12,979 nt of DNA from Deltaproteobacteria bacterium. Its GTDB lineage: Bacteria > Desulfobacterota > Dissulfuribacteria > Dissulfuribacterales > JALVPX01. Positions within the stretch are counted from its first letter, which is position 1. Each line of letters opens with the position of its first letter. The stretch covers positions 4,417-17,395 of the forward strand of contig JALVPX010000075.1 of NCBI GenBank assembly GCA_027031565.1, in the 5' to 3' direction. Positions 1 to 7,298 of the stretch are shown one piece after another. The translations under genes and the position numbers were made by a program. Below the pieces are notes generated by a model. That model did no database searches, was not told the DNA's origin, and was given only the letters and a program-made list of their open reading frames with translations.

Positions 1-14
1 CCCGCGGTTTTTTT
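1..14 (+). terminator. Possible 3' end of a plus-strand intrinsic terminator, cut by the window edge
   Basis: The window opens with a GC-rich run (CCCGCGG) followed directly by eight T residues. This is what the descending arm and U-tract of a rho-independent terminator for a plus-strand gene left of the window would look like. The matching ascending arm is not in the window, so the hairpin cannot be verified. It would separate that gene from the convergent minus-strand tRNA-Val. Confidence 0.3.
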
Positions 15-32
15 CATTATTCCAATGTCAAA

Positions 33-107
33 TGGTAGGCGGAACAGGATTCGAACCTGTGACCCCCGGCTTGTAAGGCCGATGCTCTCCCGCTGAGCTA
101 TCCGCCC
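33..107 (-). tRNA. tRNA-Val (anticodon TAC)
   Basis: The minus strand folds into a full tRNA cloverleaf. The 7-bp acceptor stem is GGGCGGA paired with TCCGCCT (a G-U pair at 1-72). It is followed by TA at positions 8-9, a D-arm starting GCTC, an anticodon loop CTTACAA giving anticodon TAC (reads GUA, and by wobble other Val codons), a GGTTCGAATCC T-loop, discriminator A and an encoded CCA at 33-35. It lies 43 bp downstream of the DUF6178-like gene on the same strand and appears to have its own promoter. No minus-strand T-run is visible between its 3' end and the window edge, so its terminator or processing site is not identified. Confidence 0.96.
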
Positions 108-125
108 CCAAGAAAATGGGATCTT

Positions 126-154
126 TCTGTACCATTAGTCACAGTCCATGTCAA
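126..154 (-). promoter_or_regulatory. Predicted sigma-70-type promoter of tRNA-Val(TAC)
   Basis: On the minus strand a perfect -35 box TTGACA (149-154) is followed after exactly 17 bp by TACAGA (126-131), a weak -10 box. Transcription would start about 12 bp further on, leaving a short 5' leader before the tRNA. The -35 box contains the TGA stop codon (151-153) of the gene upstream. The perfect -35 and ideal spacing are seen directly; promoter activity is inferred. Confidence 0.5.
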
Positions 155-1890
155 GTTTCATTGTCAAGTTCCACCAGCATCATGGTAATGAAACGCCCGT
201 TCAGTGCGTGTGTGCTGATACCACTCCATTCTTTGTGGAGTTTGTTGAAGGCAGCCAAGGAGGCTTCTTGCAATACATCGAAATCAATATCATTTTCCTC
301 GGCGAGTTTAAGCAGCGCGTTCTTCGTCAACGAAAGAAATGCAGATTTATCTTTCCATACGGCCCTTAGTTTTCCCAGTTGGCTCTCAGCAAGAGGTACC
401 GTTACCAGTGCATTTCCCAGGCTTACCTGTGCAAGGGCAGTGAGAAGGGCCTTGTCAAGGGTAAGCTCCTTGGGATTCAATAGATTTGTGTGCTCCCACG
501 CAATCCCGCTTTTCCATTTCTCTATACCAGGCGGAATTTTTGAGGCCGCTTTGGCAAGGGCCTCCAGGGAAGCAAGCACCTTTTGCGCCTCTCGGAGATC
601 AGAAATGGCAACAAAGGGTTTGATTCGTGCCTCCCTTTCATCGAAAAGCCCAGGTCGTTGGGCCAGCAGACCTTTAAGGTAAGGCAAGTCCTCGTCCGGG
701 ACGTGCCGCAGGTCATGAGAAATGAGCCCTTGAGAAACAAGCTCATGGGCCTGTTCCGAAAGTGCCTGGACTGCACTATTGGCCACTCTTATGAGGTCCT
801 CTATAATCGAGTTTTTCAGAATATCCGCCGGGTCGTCATTATTAGCTTGATGCATGAGTTCCAGAGCCAAATTCAACAGAGCCGCTGCCTTGAAAAGCGT
901 GTTTTTCAGCACCTCTGGCTCTTCAAGGTCTACCAGGTCGGCCGCCAGCAGTTTGTTGGCAGCCCCTGCCCATTCCCAGACTATTCTTTCCATGGCCGGC
1001 GAACCAGCGATTGCGCTAATGGCCCTTTGAAGAAAGGGATAATCTTTCATATATAATGTTGGAATAAAGGCCGGTACAGCAGGCATGTCGTCCGGCAATG
1101 GGGGCGGTTCCGGCACCTCGACCTTTCTGACCTTATCGGGCGTGAGCCTGGCATAAATGTCAACGGAATCATAGTAGTCTGGTATTCCCCAGTCGCCGAG
1201 CCTCGCCTTTCGAAGCCTGTAGGCATATTCCAGATTCTCTGTAGGGGTTTCAGTCAAAATGGTTTCAAGTGCATTTCTGTAAATGCCTGGAGAGACTTCC
1301 AGCAGTTTGTATATGAAATTGGCCATTACAGGCTGCAGCTCTTGTTTTTTGAAGCCAATAAAGTAATTATTGTCAATAGAAAAAGGTGGCAAAATATCCT
1401 TTGCCTCCTGGATGTCCATATCATCCGGTCTTTTTTGAACGGTTATGAACATCCGCAGCATTGCAGGTATGAGCCATTGGTCAATGGAATTGCAGAAATA
1501 GATCCAGGCAGCCAGGGCGTCTGGTTCAGATTCTGAAAGCAGCATTATCCAGGCAGCAACCTTGTCTGGGCGCAATTTGTCCTTGTGCCACAGGTCGAGG
1601 TCAAGGAAGAATTGGATCTGCTGCGGCGCAGCCAATCCCAACAGATGCAAGGCATCATGGGTGCCAATGGCCTTTATGGTCCAGAAAAGCTCTTCAACGG
1701 GCATCGACTGGACCAGTTCTCTCGAGTGGTGGGATAATAGAATAATATCATGCCTCTTTTCCCAAGGGGCCAATAAGACCAGGGATGTCTGTTCTTCCAA
1801 CGGAAGAGCGTTGAGGGCGGATTCGGCCTGTTCCTTTGACAGCGCCAGGATCTGTAGCGGATCTGTGGGGGTCAAGTTGTTGGAATTCAT
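151..1890 (-). CDS. DUF6178-like helical protein of unknown function
   Basis: A 579-residue, leucine/alanine-rich, almost entirely helical protein with no signal peptide or membrane segment, so probably cytoplasmic. The N-terminal part (about residues 10-115) shows repeated helices of the form LSKEQAESALNALPLEEQ and VQSMPVEELFWTIKAIG. These resemble the superhelical MgtE_N/FliG-type scaffold. The segment near 220-250 (tyrosine/arginine-rich, ending DIYARLTP) and the proline-rich linker at about 259-277 fit my memory of the DUF6178 family, which is common in Desulfobacterota and has no assigned function. The ATG at 1888-1890 has no clear Shine-Dalgarno sequence but is the first Met, and it follows a good minus-strand -10 box. 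It is divergent from the response-regulator cluster and ends just before tRNA-Val. No catalytic residues can be named. The family call rests on recollection of sequence style, so it is moderate. Confidence 0.85.
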   Translation of the reverse strand: MNSNNLTPTDPLQILALSKEQAESALNALPLEEQTSLVLLAPWEKRHDIILLSHHSRELVQSMPVEELFWTIKAIGTHDALHLLGLAAPQQIQFFLDLDLWHKDKLRPDKVAAWIMLLSESEPDALAAWIYFCNSIDQWLIPAMLRMFITVQKRPDDMDIQEAKDILPPFSIDNNYFIGFKKQELQPVMANFIYKLLEVSPGIYRNALETILTETPTENLEYAYRLRKARLGDWGIPDYYDSVDIYARLTPDKVRKVEVPEPPPLPDDMPAVPAFIPTLYMKDYPFLQRAISAIAGSPAMERIVWEWAGAANKLLAADLVDLEEPEVLKNTLFKAAALLNLALELMHQANNDDPADILKNSIIEDLIRVANSAVQALSEQAHELVSQGLISHDLRHVPDEDLPYLKGLLAQRPGLFDEREARIKPFVAISDLREAQKVLASLEALAKAASKIPPGIEKWKSGIAWEHTNLLNPKELTLDKALLTALAQVSLGNALVTVPLAESQLGKLRAVWKDKSAFLSLTKNALLKLAEENDIDFDVLQEASLAAFNKLHKEWSGISTHALNGRFITMMLVELDNET

Positions 1891-1911
1891 GGCCGATAAA
1901 TTAAAAAGACA

Positions 1912-1939
1912 TTGAATAAACGATATTTTTTATCATAAT
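1912..1939 (+). promoter_or_regulatory. Predicted promoter for the response-regulator/HD-GYP cluster
   Basis: TTGAAT (1912-1917) and CATAAT (1934-1939, 5/6 match to TATAAT) are separated by 16 bp on the plus strand. Transcription would start near 1946, about 27 nt upstream of the ATG at 1973. It overlaps the divergent promoter on the other strand, so expression of the two directions may compete. Seen as motif matches only. Confidence 0.4.
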
Positions 1940-1944
1940 CATCT

Positions 1945-1972
1945 ATTATAGCCCGTAGGCCATTTAAGTAAA
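1945..1972 (-). promoter_or_regulatory. Predicted promoter for the DUF6178-like gene
   Basis: The minus strand carries a consensus -10 box TATAAT (1945-1950) preceded after 16 bp by TTTACT (1967-1972), a 4/6 match to the -35 consensus. The start point would fall near 1938, giving a leader of roughly 48 nt before the ATG at 1890. The -35 box touches the start codon of the divergent response-regulator gene, so the two promoters overlap back to back. Confidence 0.5.
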
Positions 1973-2656
1973 ATGAATAATAGAGAAATTAAACAACTTC
2001 CTGGAAACGGCAAGCTCAGGATCCTCATTGCCGAGGATGAACAGGATATCGGTGATCTCCTTGTAGATTTGCTGGCGCAAGAGGATCGTGAAATACATTT
2101 TGTCCATAACGGCCTTGAGGCAGTGAAAAAACTGAGGGAACACAAATTTGACCTCCTCATAACAGACCTGATGATGCCTGAGGTTGACGGCATGGAGGTG
2201 ATCAGGCAGGCTAAAAAATTATATCCCCACATCTTGACCATCATCATTACCGGATACGCCTCGCTTGAGACTGCAATACAGGCCGTAAAAGAAGGTGCTT
2301 ACGACTATTTAAGGAAGCCCTTCAGGCTTGATGAGTTAAAAATCAGCGTGGATAATGCTTGTGAACGCATAATCTTGATCAGGGAGAACCAGTTGTTGCT
2401 CAACCAGTTGCGGAATAGCGGAATCTTAGACAAAGAATCAGGTGCCACCCTAAAAAAATCAGATTTGGGCAATGAAAACTTAGATGGTGTGATGCTCCAG
2501 GGCAGGTGGCTGCCACCATCCTATTTTGAAAAGTTTGGTGCCTCTGCCAGTGCTGCCCTGGGTGAGCTCGAACGCCTTGGCAGGCTTTTAAAGGATGGCC
2601 TGATCACCCAGGAAGAATATTCCTTGCTCAAAAGGAAGCTTCTGCACGAACTGTAA
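1973..2656 (+). CDS. Response regulator: receiver domain plus C-terminal SHOCT-like tail
   Basis: A 227-residue soluble protein. Residues 15-125 are a complete CheY-like receiver domain: acidic pair E21/D22, phosphoacceptor D65 in LLITDLMMPEVDG, T93 in IIITGYAS and K115 in LRKPF, all in the expected order. Instead of a DNA-binding or enzymatic output, there is a 70-residue poorly conserved linker and then about residues 196-227, LGELERLGRLLKDGLITQEE and beyond. This looks like a SHOCT motif (short C-terminal domain, a helical hairpin with 'G-hydrophobic-T-x-E-E-y/f'). The ATG at 1973 is 5 bp after a plausible promoter region and has no strong ribosome binding site. It is the first gene of a three-gene plus-strand cluster, 15 bp before the HD-GYP gene. 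With no enzymatic output it may act as a phosphate sink, adaptor or oligomeric switch (inferred). Confidence 0.93.
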   Translation: MNNREIKQLPGNGKLRILIAEDEQDIGDLLVDLLAQEDREIHFVHNGLEAVKKLREHKFDLLITDLMMPEVDGMEVIRQAKKLYPHILTIIITGYASLETAIQAVKEGAYDYLRKPFRLDELKISVDNACERIILIRENQLLLNQLRNSGILDKESGATLKKSDLGNENLDGVMLQGRWLPPSYFEKFGASASAALGELERLGRLLKDGLITQEEYSLLKRKLLHEL

Positions 2657-2671
2657 CCGGGAAACTCTCTT

Positions 2672-4204
2672 ATGACTCAGCCTTTGCATGCCGTTGACCA
2701 GGAAATGGTCAATAGCGGAAAATGGACTCTTCTGATAATAGATGACGATGCGCCTACCAGACAGGTGTTGGCACAATCCCTCGAAACGCTGGGAGACTTT
2801 TCCGTCTATGAGGCTGCAAATGGAGTGGACGGTTTGGCCCAATTCCAGAAACTTGGAAATGTTGACGGCGTCCTGGTAGACATAAACATGCCGGGCATGG
2901 ATGGGATAGAATTCGTTTCCCGAATAAAGGACCTGGACAACTCAGTGGTGGCCATCGTTATCACAGGCTATCCATCCATGGATGTTATCATCGAAGCCAT
3001 GAGGGCGGGTGCAGCAGACTTTTTGAGCAAGCCCTTTAAGTTTGATCAGCTGCGTTTGGCCATGGAGAGACTCACCAGGGAGCGCCGGATATTATTGGAC
3101 AACCGGCTTTTGTCCCAGGAGGTTGTTGCAAAAAAGGCCCTGGAAGAGCTCAACCAGAAGCTGGAAAAAAAGATCCGGGAGCAGACCGTACTTTTTACAA
3201 TAAGCGATACTTTAAGCAGGATAAAAAACACCCAGGAACTTTACCAGCAAGTGGTTACCATGGCTGCTGCCCTGACCGAAACAAAAGAGGCGAAATTCTG
3301 GGTGGTAAACCACGATACAAAAACGTTGATGCTGGCAGCGGCACTGAATGCCTTTCAGGAGTGTGAACGGCAGATCGCACTCGATGCGAATGGACTGCCG
3401 CCGGTTCAGGTGGTTCAGGAAGGCATACCCATTCTGGTGGACAGTGCTTCTAGGAAAAATTCATGTTCGGATGCCTTCCAGCTGCTTGTCCCCTTGTTTA
3501 TCAGGGATGAGGTCTTTGGGGTGCTTTCTGTTGCAAGTCCTGTCCATGACAGGAATTTCGAGGAGGGCATATTTTTGCTTCATCTCCTGGCGGAAAAGGC
3601 GAGCCTGACCATAGAGAATTTGCTGCTTTATGAAAGCGTAATTCAAAACCTTCATGCCACGTTGAAGGCGCTTGTTCGTTCACTGGAGGCAAAGGATCCC
3701 TATACCAAGGAACATTCCCACAGGGTTACGGAAGTGGCTGTGTCCATTGCAACCAAGATGGGGTGTTCGGCCGAGGAGATGGATTCCCTGCGTTTTGCAG
3801 GCCCGCTTCATGATATAGGAAAGATCGGTATAAGCGATCAGATATTGATGAAGCCCGGTAAGTTGACAAAAGATGAATATGAAATTATAAAAGCTCACCC
3901 TGTTATCGGTGCTGAGATTGTTGGTCATTTAGGTCTTCTTCCTGTGGAAAAAGCTATTATTAGGCACCACCATGAACGGTGGGATGGCCGGGGATACCCA
4001 GATGGATTGCGACAGGGAGAGATCCCGAGATTGTCACGTATCCTTGCGGTGGCCGACACCTTTGATGCCATGACCTCTTGCCGGCCGTACAGAAAGGCGC
4101 TCTCAGTTGAAAAGGCTGAGCAGGAGATAGAAAAAAACGGCGGGAGCCAGTTCGATCCCGAAGTAGTGGAAGCCTTTATCTCATATTTGAATGAAAAGCG
4201 ATAG
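2672..4204 (+). CDS. Response regulator REC-GAF-HD-GYP, predicted cyclic-di-GMP phosphodiesterase
   Basis: A 510-residue cytoplasmic protein with three domains. Receiver, about 17-130: acidic D24-D26, phosphoacceptor D70 in GVLVDINMPGMDG, T98 and K120. Coiled coil, about 135-172, then a GAF-like sensor domain, about 172-318. HD-GYP, about 322-510, with all family signatures present: H348/H350 in the KEHSHRV segment, the HD pair H380-D381 in HDIGKIGI, H432-H434, the GYP triplet 441-443 in WDGRGYPDGL, and DTFDAMTSCRPYR. The intact motifs predict a metal-dependent phosphodiesterase that opens cyclic di-GMP (and possibly related dinucleotides), gated by phosphorylation and a GAF ligand. The ATG at 2672 has only a weak ribosome binding site; an alternative ATG at 2705 follows AGGA but would trim residues before the receiver core. 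It sits between a receiver-only protein and a kinase-like protein, suggesting a shared phosphorelay. Confidence 0.95.
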   Translation: MTQPLHAVDQEMVNSGKWTLLIIDDDAPTRQVLAQSLETLGDFSVYEAANGVDGLAQFQKLGNVDGVLVDINMPGMDGIEFVSRIKDLDNSVVAIVITGYPSMDVIIEAMRAGAADFLSKPFKFDQLRLAMERLTRERRILLDNRLLSQEVVAKKALEELNQKLEKKIREQTVLFTISDTLSRIKNTQELYQQVVTMAAALTETKEAKFWVVNHDTKTLMLAAALNAFQECERQIALDANGLPPVQVVQEGIPILVDSASRKNSCSDAFQLLVPLFIRDEVFGVLSVASPVHDRNFEEGIFLLHLLAEKASLTIENLLLYESVIQNLHATLKALVRSLEAKDPYTKEHSHRVTEVAVSIATKMGCSAEEMDSLRFAGPLHDIGKIGISDQILMKPGKLTKDEYEIIKAHPVIGAEIVGHLGLLPVEKAIIRHHHERWDGRGYPDGLRQGEIPRLSRILAVADTFDAMTSCRPYRKALSVEKAEQEIEKNGGSQFDPEVVEAFISYLNEKR

Positions 4205-4225
4205 CAGGGTACATTTTTTACTGAT

Positions 4226-4981
4226 ATGGGATTAAATGGAAGAGATAGGGAACGGTGTAAAATGGATGGCAGTAACGGAGTAAATTCCGTACAGGTGTTC
4301 AGGGATGCCGTAATAGGGCATCTTGCCAAGGGTTTTGTGCACAACCTCAATTCCCCGATGCAGATCATTTCCATGCACCTCGAGCTTATGAGGTCTGATC
4401 TGGCCAGAATACCCGGGCTGGTCTCCGACAAGGAGCAGCTTGCCAGAACTACCGAGACAATATTGGCCAGGGTGGATCAAATCGAGGATTCCCTCTCCAA
4501 AATGGATTTCTTTTTGAGGGTGGTTAATCAGCGCAAGGCAGCCGAAGTGGTTGGAGAAGTGCCGGTCATAATTCCAGACCTGATTCGCAGGGAAATAGAG
4601 TTCTGGCAATCGGATCTCTTTCTGAAGCACCAGGTTCACGTGGATTATGACTTCCCCGATCCTCCCCATGTTGTAACGATAAAGGAATCAATCGTAAGAG
4701 ACCTGGTGGATGGTTCCGTGGGGTTATGCTTGGGCCGGCTTAAGGAGTCGGACGACAAGACCATAAAGATACGGCTGGGCAGCGGAAGCAACGGCAGGCT
4801 TGAACTTGCCTTCGAACAGAGTGGAAAGCCATTTCCAGAGCTGGATGCTGCTGACTGGCCCCTGGAAGACAAACTCTTTTTCCTGCCCTTCCTCAAAGCA
4901 GTCCTTCAAGACTGCAGGGCAGATATGGAGCTGGCGGGAAACAGGCTCAAGATAAGCCTGCCATTTTCTGGACAAGAATGA
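4226..4981 (+). CDS. Histidine-kinase-like protein with H-box but degenerate ATPase region
   Basis: A 251-residue soluble protein. About residues 25-110 form two long helices like a DHp domain, with an H-box LAKGFVHNLNSPMQIISMHL (candidate phospho-His H39, pattern H-x-x-N-x-P). The residue after His is Asn rather than the usual Glu/Asp. Residues about 112-248 have the length and end (LKISLPF) of a HATPase_c domain. However, the N-box asparagine is missing (VRDLVDGSVGLCLGRL), the G1 box is reduced to EQSGKPFPEL and no glycine-rich G2 lid is seen. No sensor or membrane segment is present. An alternative start at 4262 has GGGAACGG upstream and loses only 12 residues. It lies 21 bp after the HD-GYP gene on the same strand. 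It could be an inactive kinase or a Spo0B/ChpT-type phosphotransferase; the DHp call is firm, the role is inferred. Confidence 0.85.
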   Translation: MGLNGRDRERCKMDGSNGVNSVQVFRDAVIGHLAKGFVHNLNSPMQIISMHLELMRSDLARIPGLVSDKEQLARTTETILARVDQIEDSLSKMDFFLRVVNQRKAAEVVGEVPVIIPDLIRREIEFWQSDLFLKHQVHVDYDFPDPPHVVTIKESIVRDLVDGSVGLCLGRLKESDDKTIKIRLGSGSNGRLELAFEQSGKPFPELDAADWPLEDKLFFLPFLKAVLQDCRADMELAGNRLKISLPFSGQE

Positions 4982-5057
4982 CGTGGCATTAAGTATCCTT
5001 GATTCTCAAACGCCGTTGGTGATAAAGAAGGTATTTTTCTCGTGCCAGGTGCCTGAA

Positions 5058-5085
5058 TTGTCACTTTTCCTTGTGTAACTATCTC
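5058..5085 (+). promoter_or_regulatory. Weak candidate promoter for ftsK
   Basis: The 127-bp gap 4982-5108 holds TTGTCA (5058-5063, 5/6 match to the -35 box) followed after 16 bp by TATCTC (5080-5085, only 3/6). No terminator hairpin or better promoter is visible in the gap, so ftsK may also be read from upstream. Low confidence. Confidence 0.2.
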
Positions 5086-5108
5086 TTTTCCACTATTTTT
5101 TTGGTAAC

Positions 5109-7259
5109 ATGTCAGCATCTAATTCCATTGAACAGAGTCCGCGCTATTTCGAGATCGCCGGCGTGATTGCCGCTGCAGCAGGCCTTTTTCTCTCCGTTGC
5201 CTTCATAAGTTATCAGATTTATGATCCCGCTTCTGCCCAGGATTTCATAAATGGTGCCGGAAACTGGATGGGGCCTGTTGGAGCCAGGGTCTCTGCGTTT
5301 TTGTTCGATTTGCTGGGCCTTGCAAGCTGGTGGTTGCCCGTTGCCCTTTTTACAGCAGCGGCGTTTTTCTTCATGCCTCACAAATTCACTGCTCCAAATC
5401 CCTTTTCATTTGCTACAGGCTCGCTTTTCCTAATCGGATCGAGCGCCGCTTTTCTTTCATTGCTGGGACATGGAGCCGTCGGCCGGCCTTCGTGGGGAGG
5501 CATAGTGGGGATCCTGCTGTTTGAAGGTATAACAGGAGCCGTGGGTACGCTGGGTGCCTACTTGATCTGTATAGTCTCAATACTGGCCAGCATCATGGTG
5601 GTAACACCCTTTTCCCTGCTCAATGTTGCCAAAAAGGTGCCAGGGATCGTGGGTGGACTGAGGCAGAAGGCTGGACGGCAACGGGCAGCCAAGGCAGTAG
5701 AGGTGCCAAAGAAGAAAATAGTTGAAACCTTGGCGTCAGACGAACGCTCTTATCCAAAGATATTACCGCGCCAATCTTCATCTGATTCTCATAAAGAGGC
5801 AGGTAACGATGACAGTCAAGAGTTTAAAGTGACCTCGCCGTCAGGAGATTTTCAACTTCCTGCCCTTTCTTTCCTGAGAGATCCTGATAATGATGAAGTA
5901 GAGCAGGATCATGAAGAATATTATGCAAATGCTACCATATTGGAGCAGAAGCTCCTGGATTTCGGTGTTGCAGGCAAGGTGGTGCAGATCTGTCCCGGGC
6001 CTGTGGTCACAATGTATGAATTTGCTCCAGCCCCAGGCGTCAAGATCAATAAGGTGGCGTCACTGTCTGAGGACCTTGCCCTGGCGCTCAAGACCCACAG
6101 CGTACGGATAGTGGCGCCTATCCCGGGCAAGGGTGTTATAGGCATAGAATTGGCCAATCCTGTCAGGCAGACGGTATTCTTAAAAGAGATTTTGTCCAGT
6201 GATCACTTTTTTCAACGCAACTGGGTGCTTCCGCTGGCCCTTGGCAAAAATATCATGGGCGAGCCCTACATCACAGATCTTGCAAAGATGCCCCATCTTC
6301 TGATTGCAGGCGCAACTGGCGCAGGCAAGAGCGTTGGCCTGAATTCAATGATTTGTTCCCTGCTCTATAAGCACAGGCCAGCAGACCTGCGCATGCTCAT
6401 GATAGACCCCAAGCGTATTGAACTTTCCCTGTATGATGGCATTCCTCACCTCCTTCATCCAGTGGTCAGTGATGCAAAGGAGGCCACCAGGGCCTTGCGA
6501 TGGGCGGTGCTGGAAATGGAGCGACGGTATCAGCTTCTGGAGGAGGCCAGGGCGCGAAACGTGGCAAGCTACAACAAAAATGCTGACGAGCCCATCCCCC
6601 TCCTGGTCATAATCATCGATGAACTGGCTGATCTTATGATGGTCTCGTCAAAGGAAGTGGAGGGAGCAATTGCAAGGCTTGCCCAAATGGCCAGGGCTGC
6701 CGCTATACACCTGATCATAGCAACCCAGCGGCCGTCGGTAGACGTGCTTACCGGCCTCATCAAGGCCAATTTCCCTGCACGTATTTCGTTCAAGGTATCA
6801 TCAAAGGTGGATTCGAGGACCATTATCGACCAGGGTGGTGCAGAAAGGCTGCTGGGCATGGGGGACATGCTCTTTCTTCCTCCAGGTGCATCATCCCTGA
6901 TTCGAATCCATGGATGTTATGTTTCAGAGCCTGAGATTTCAAAAATAGTGGGATTCCTCAAGGAGCAGGCCGAACCAGAATATGAGGCATCGGTGGTCGA
7001 GGCGGTTCCGGGAGAAGATTCGCATAGTGGCTTTGCGGGAAGCGGAGATTCTTCTGTAGATGAGCGCTATGATGAGGCAGTGGAAGTAGTTACACAGTCA
7101 GGCCAGGCATCGATTTCCATGCTGCAGCGCCGGCTCAGGGTCGGCTATAACAGGGCTGCCAGGATGATCGAGCAGATGGAGGCAGACGGCATAGTAAGCC
7201 CGGTGGACCTGAAGGGCAGGCGGCAGGTCATCGTAAGGGGCTATGACGATGATCAATAG
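5109..7259 (+). CDS. ftsK: DNA translocase FtsK/SpoIIIE
   Basis: A 716-residue ATP-driven DNA pump that acts at the division septum to clear and segregate chromosome ends and to activate XerCD recombination at dif. The N-terminal about 170 residues contain several hydrophobic segments (about 15-36, 57-90, 100-120, 128-168), a membrane anchor of about four helices. Residues 172-260 are a short charged linker. The alpha/beta motor domains follow, with Walker A GATGAGKS at 401-408, Walker B LVIIIDELADLM (D504, E505) and the conserved ATQRPSVDVLTG segment near 538-549. The C-terminal gamma winged helix (about 652-716, YDEAVEVVTQSGQASISMLQ onwards) is the domain that reads KOPS orientation sequences. 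The length and short linker match the smaller FtsK forms rather than the 1300-residue enterobacterial one. The ATG at 5109 precedes the first membrane segment, so it is favoured. RNase G follows 39 bp after its stop if the ATG at 7299 is used. Confidence 0.97.
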   Translation: MSASNSIEQSPRYFEIAGVIAAAAGLFLSVAFISYQIYDPASAQDFINGAGNWMGPVGARVSAFLFDLLGLASWWLPVALFTAAAFFFMPHKFTAPNPFSFATGSLFLIGSSAAFLSLLGHGAVGRPSWGGIVGILLFEGITGAVGTLGAYLICIVSILASIMVVTPFSLLNVAKKVPGIVGGLRQKAGRQRAAKAVEVPKKKIVETLASDERSYPKILPRQSSSDSHKEAGNDDSQEFKVTSPSGDFQLPALSFLRDPDNDEVEQDHEEYYANATILEQKLLDFGVAGKVVQICPGPVVTMYEFAPAPGVKINKVASLSEDLALALKTHSVRIVAPIPGKGVIGIELANPVRQTVFLKEILSSDHFFQRNWVLPLALGKNIMGEPYITDLAKMPHLLIAGATGAGKSVGLNSMICSLLYKHRPADLRMLMIDPKRIELSLYDGIPHLLHPVVSDAKEATRALRWAVLEMERRYQLLEEARARNVASYNKNADEPIPLLVIIIDELADLMMVSSKEVEGAIARLAQMARAAAIHLIIATQRPSVDVLTGLIKANFPARISFKVSSKVDSRTIIDQGGAERLLGMGDMLFLPPGASSLIRIHGCYVSEPEISKIVGFLKEQAEPEYEASVVEAVPGEDSHSGFAGSGDSSVDERYDEAVEVVTQSGQASISMLQRRLRVGYNRAARMIEQMEADGIVSPVDLKGRRQVIVRGYDDDQ

Positions 7260-7298
7260 TACTTGATCCTTTCCCCCTTTCCCAATACCCTATGCGCC

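Noticed and set aside
107..120. Small CCCA/TGGG hairpin at the 5' end of tRNA-Val(TAC)
   Set aside because: Four base pairs only, overlapping the tRNA acceptor end; not enough to claim a structure.
4982..5108. A terminator or small gene between the signalling cluster and ftsK
   Set aside because: No stable hairpin with T-run and no plausible open frame with a ribosome binding site was found; only a weak promoter-like pair.
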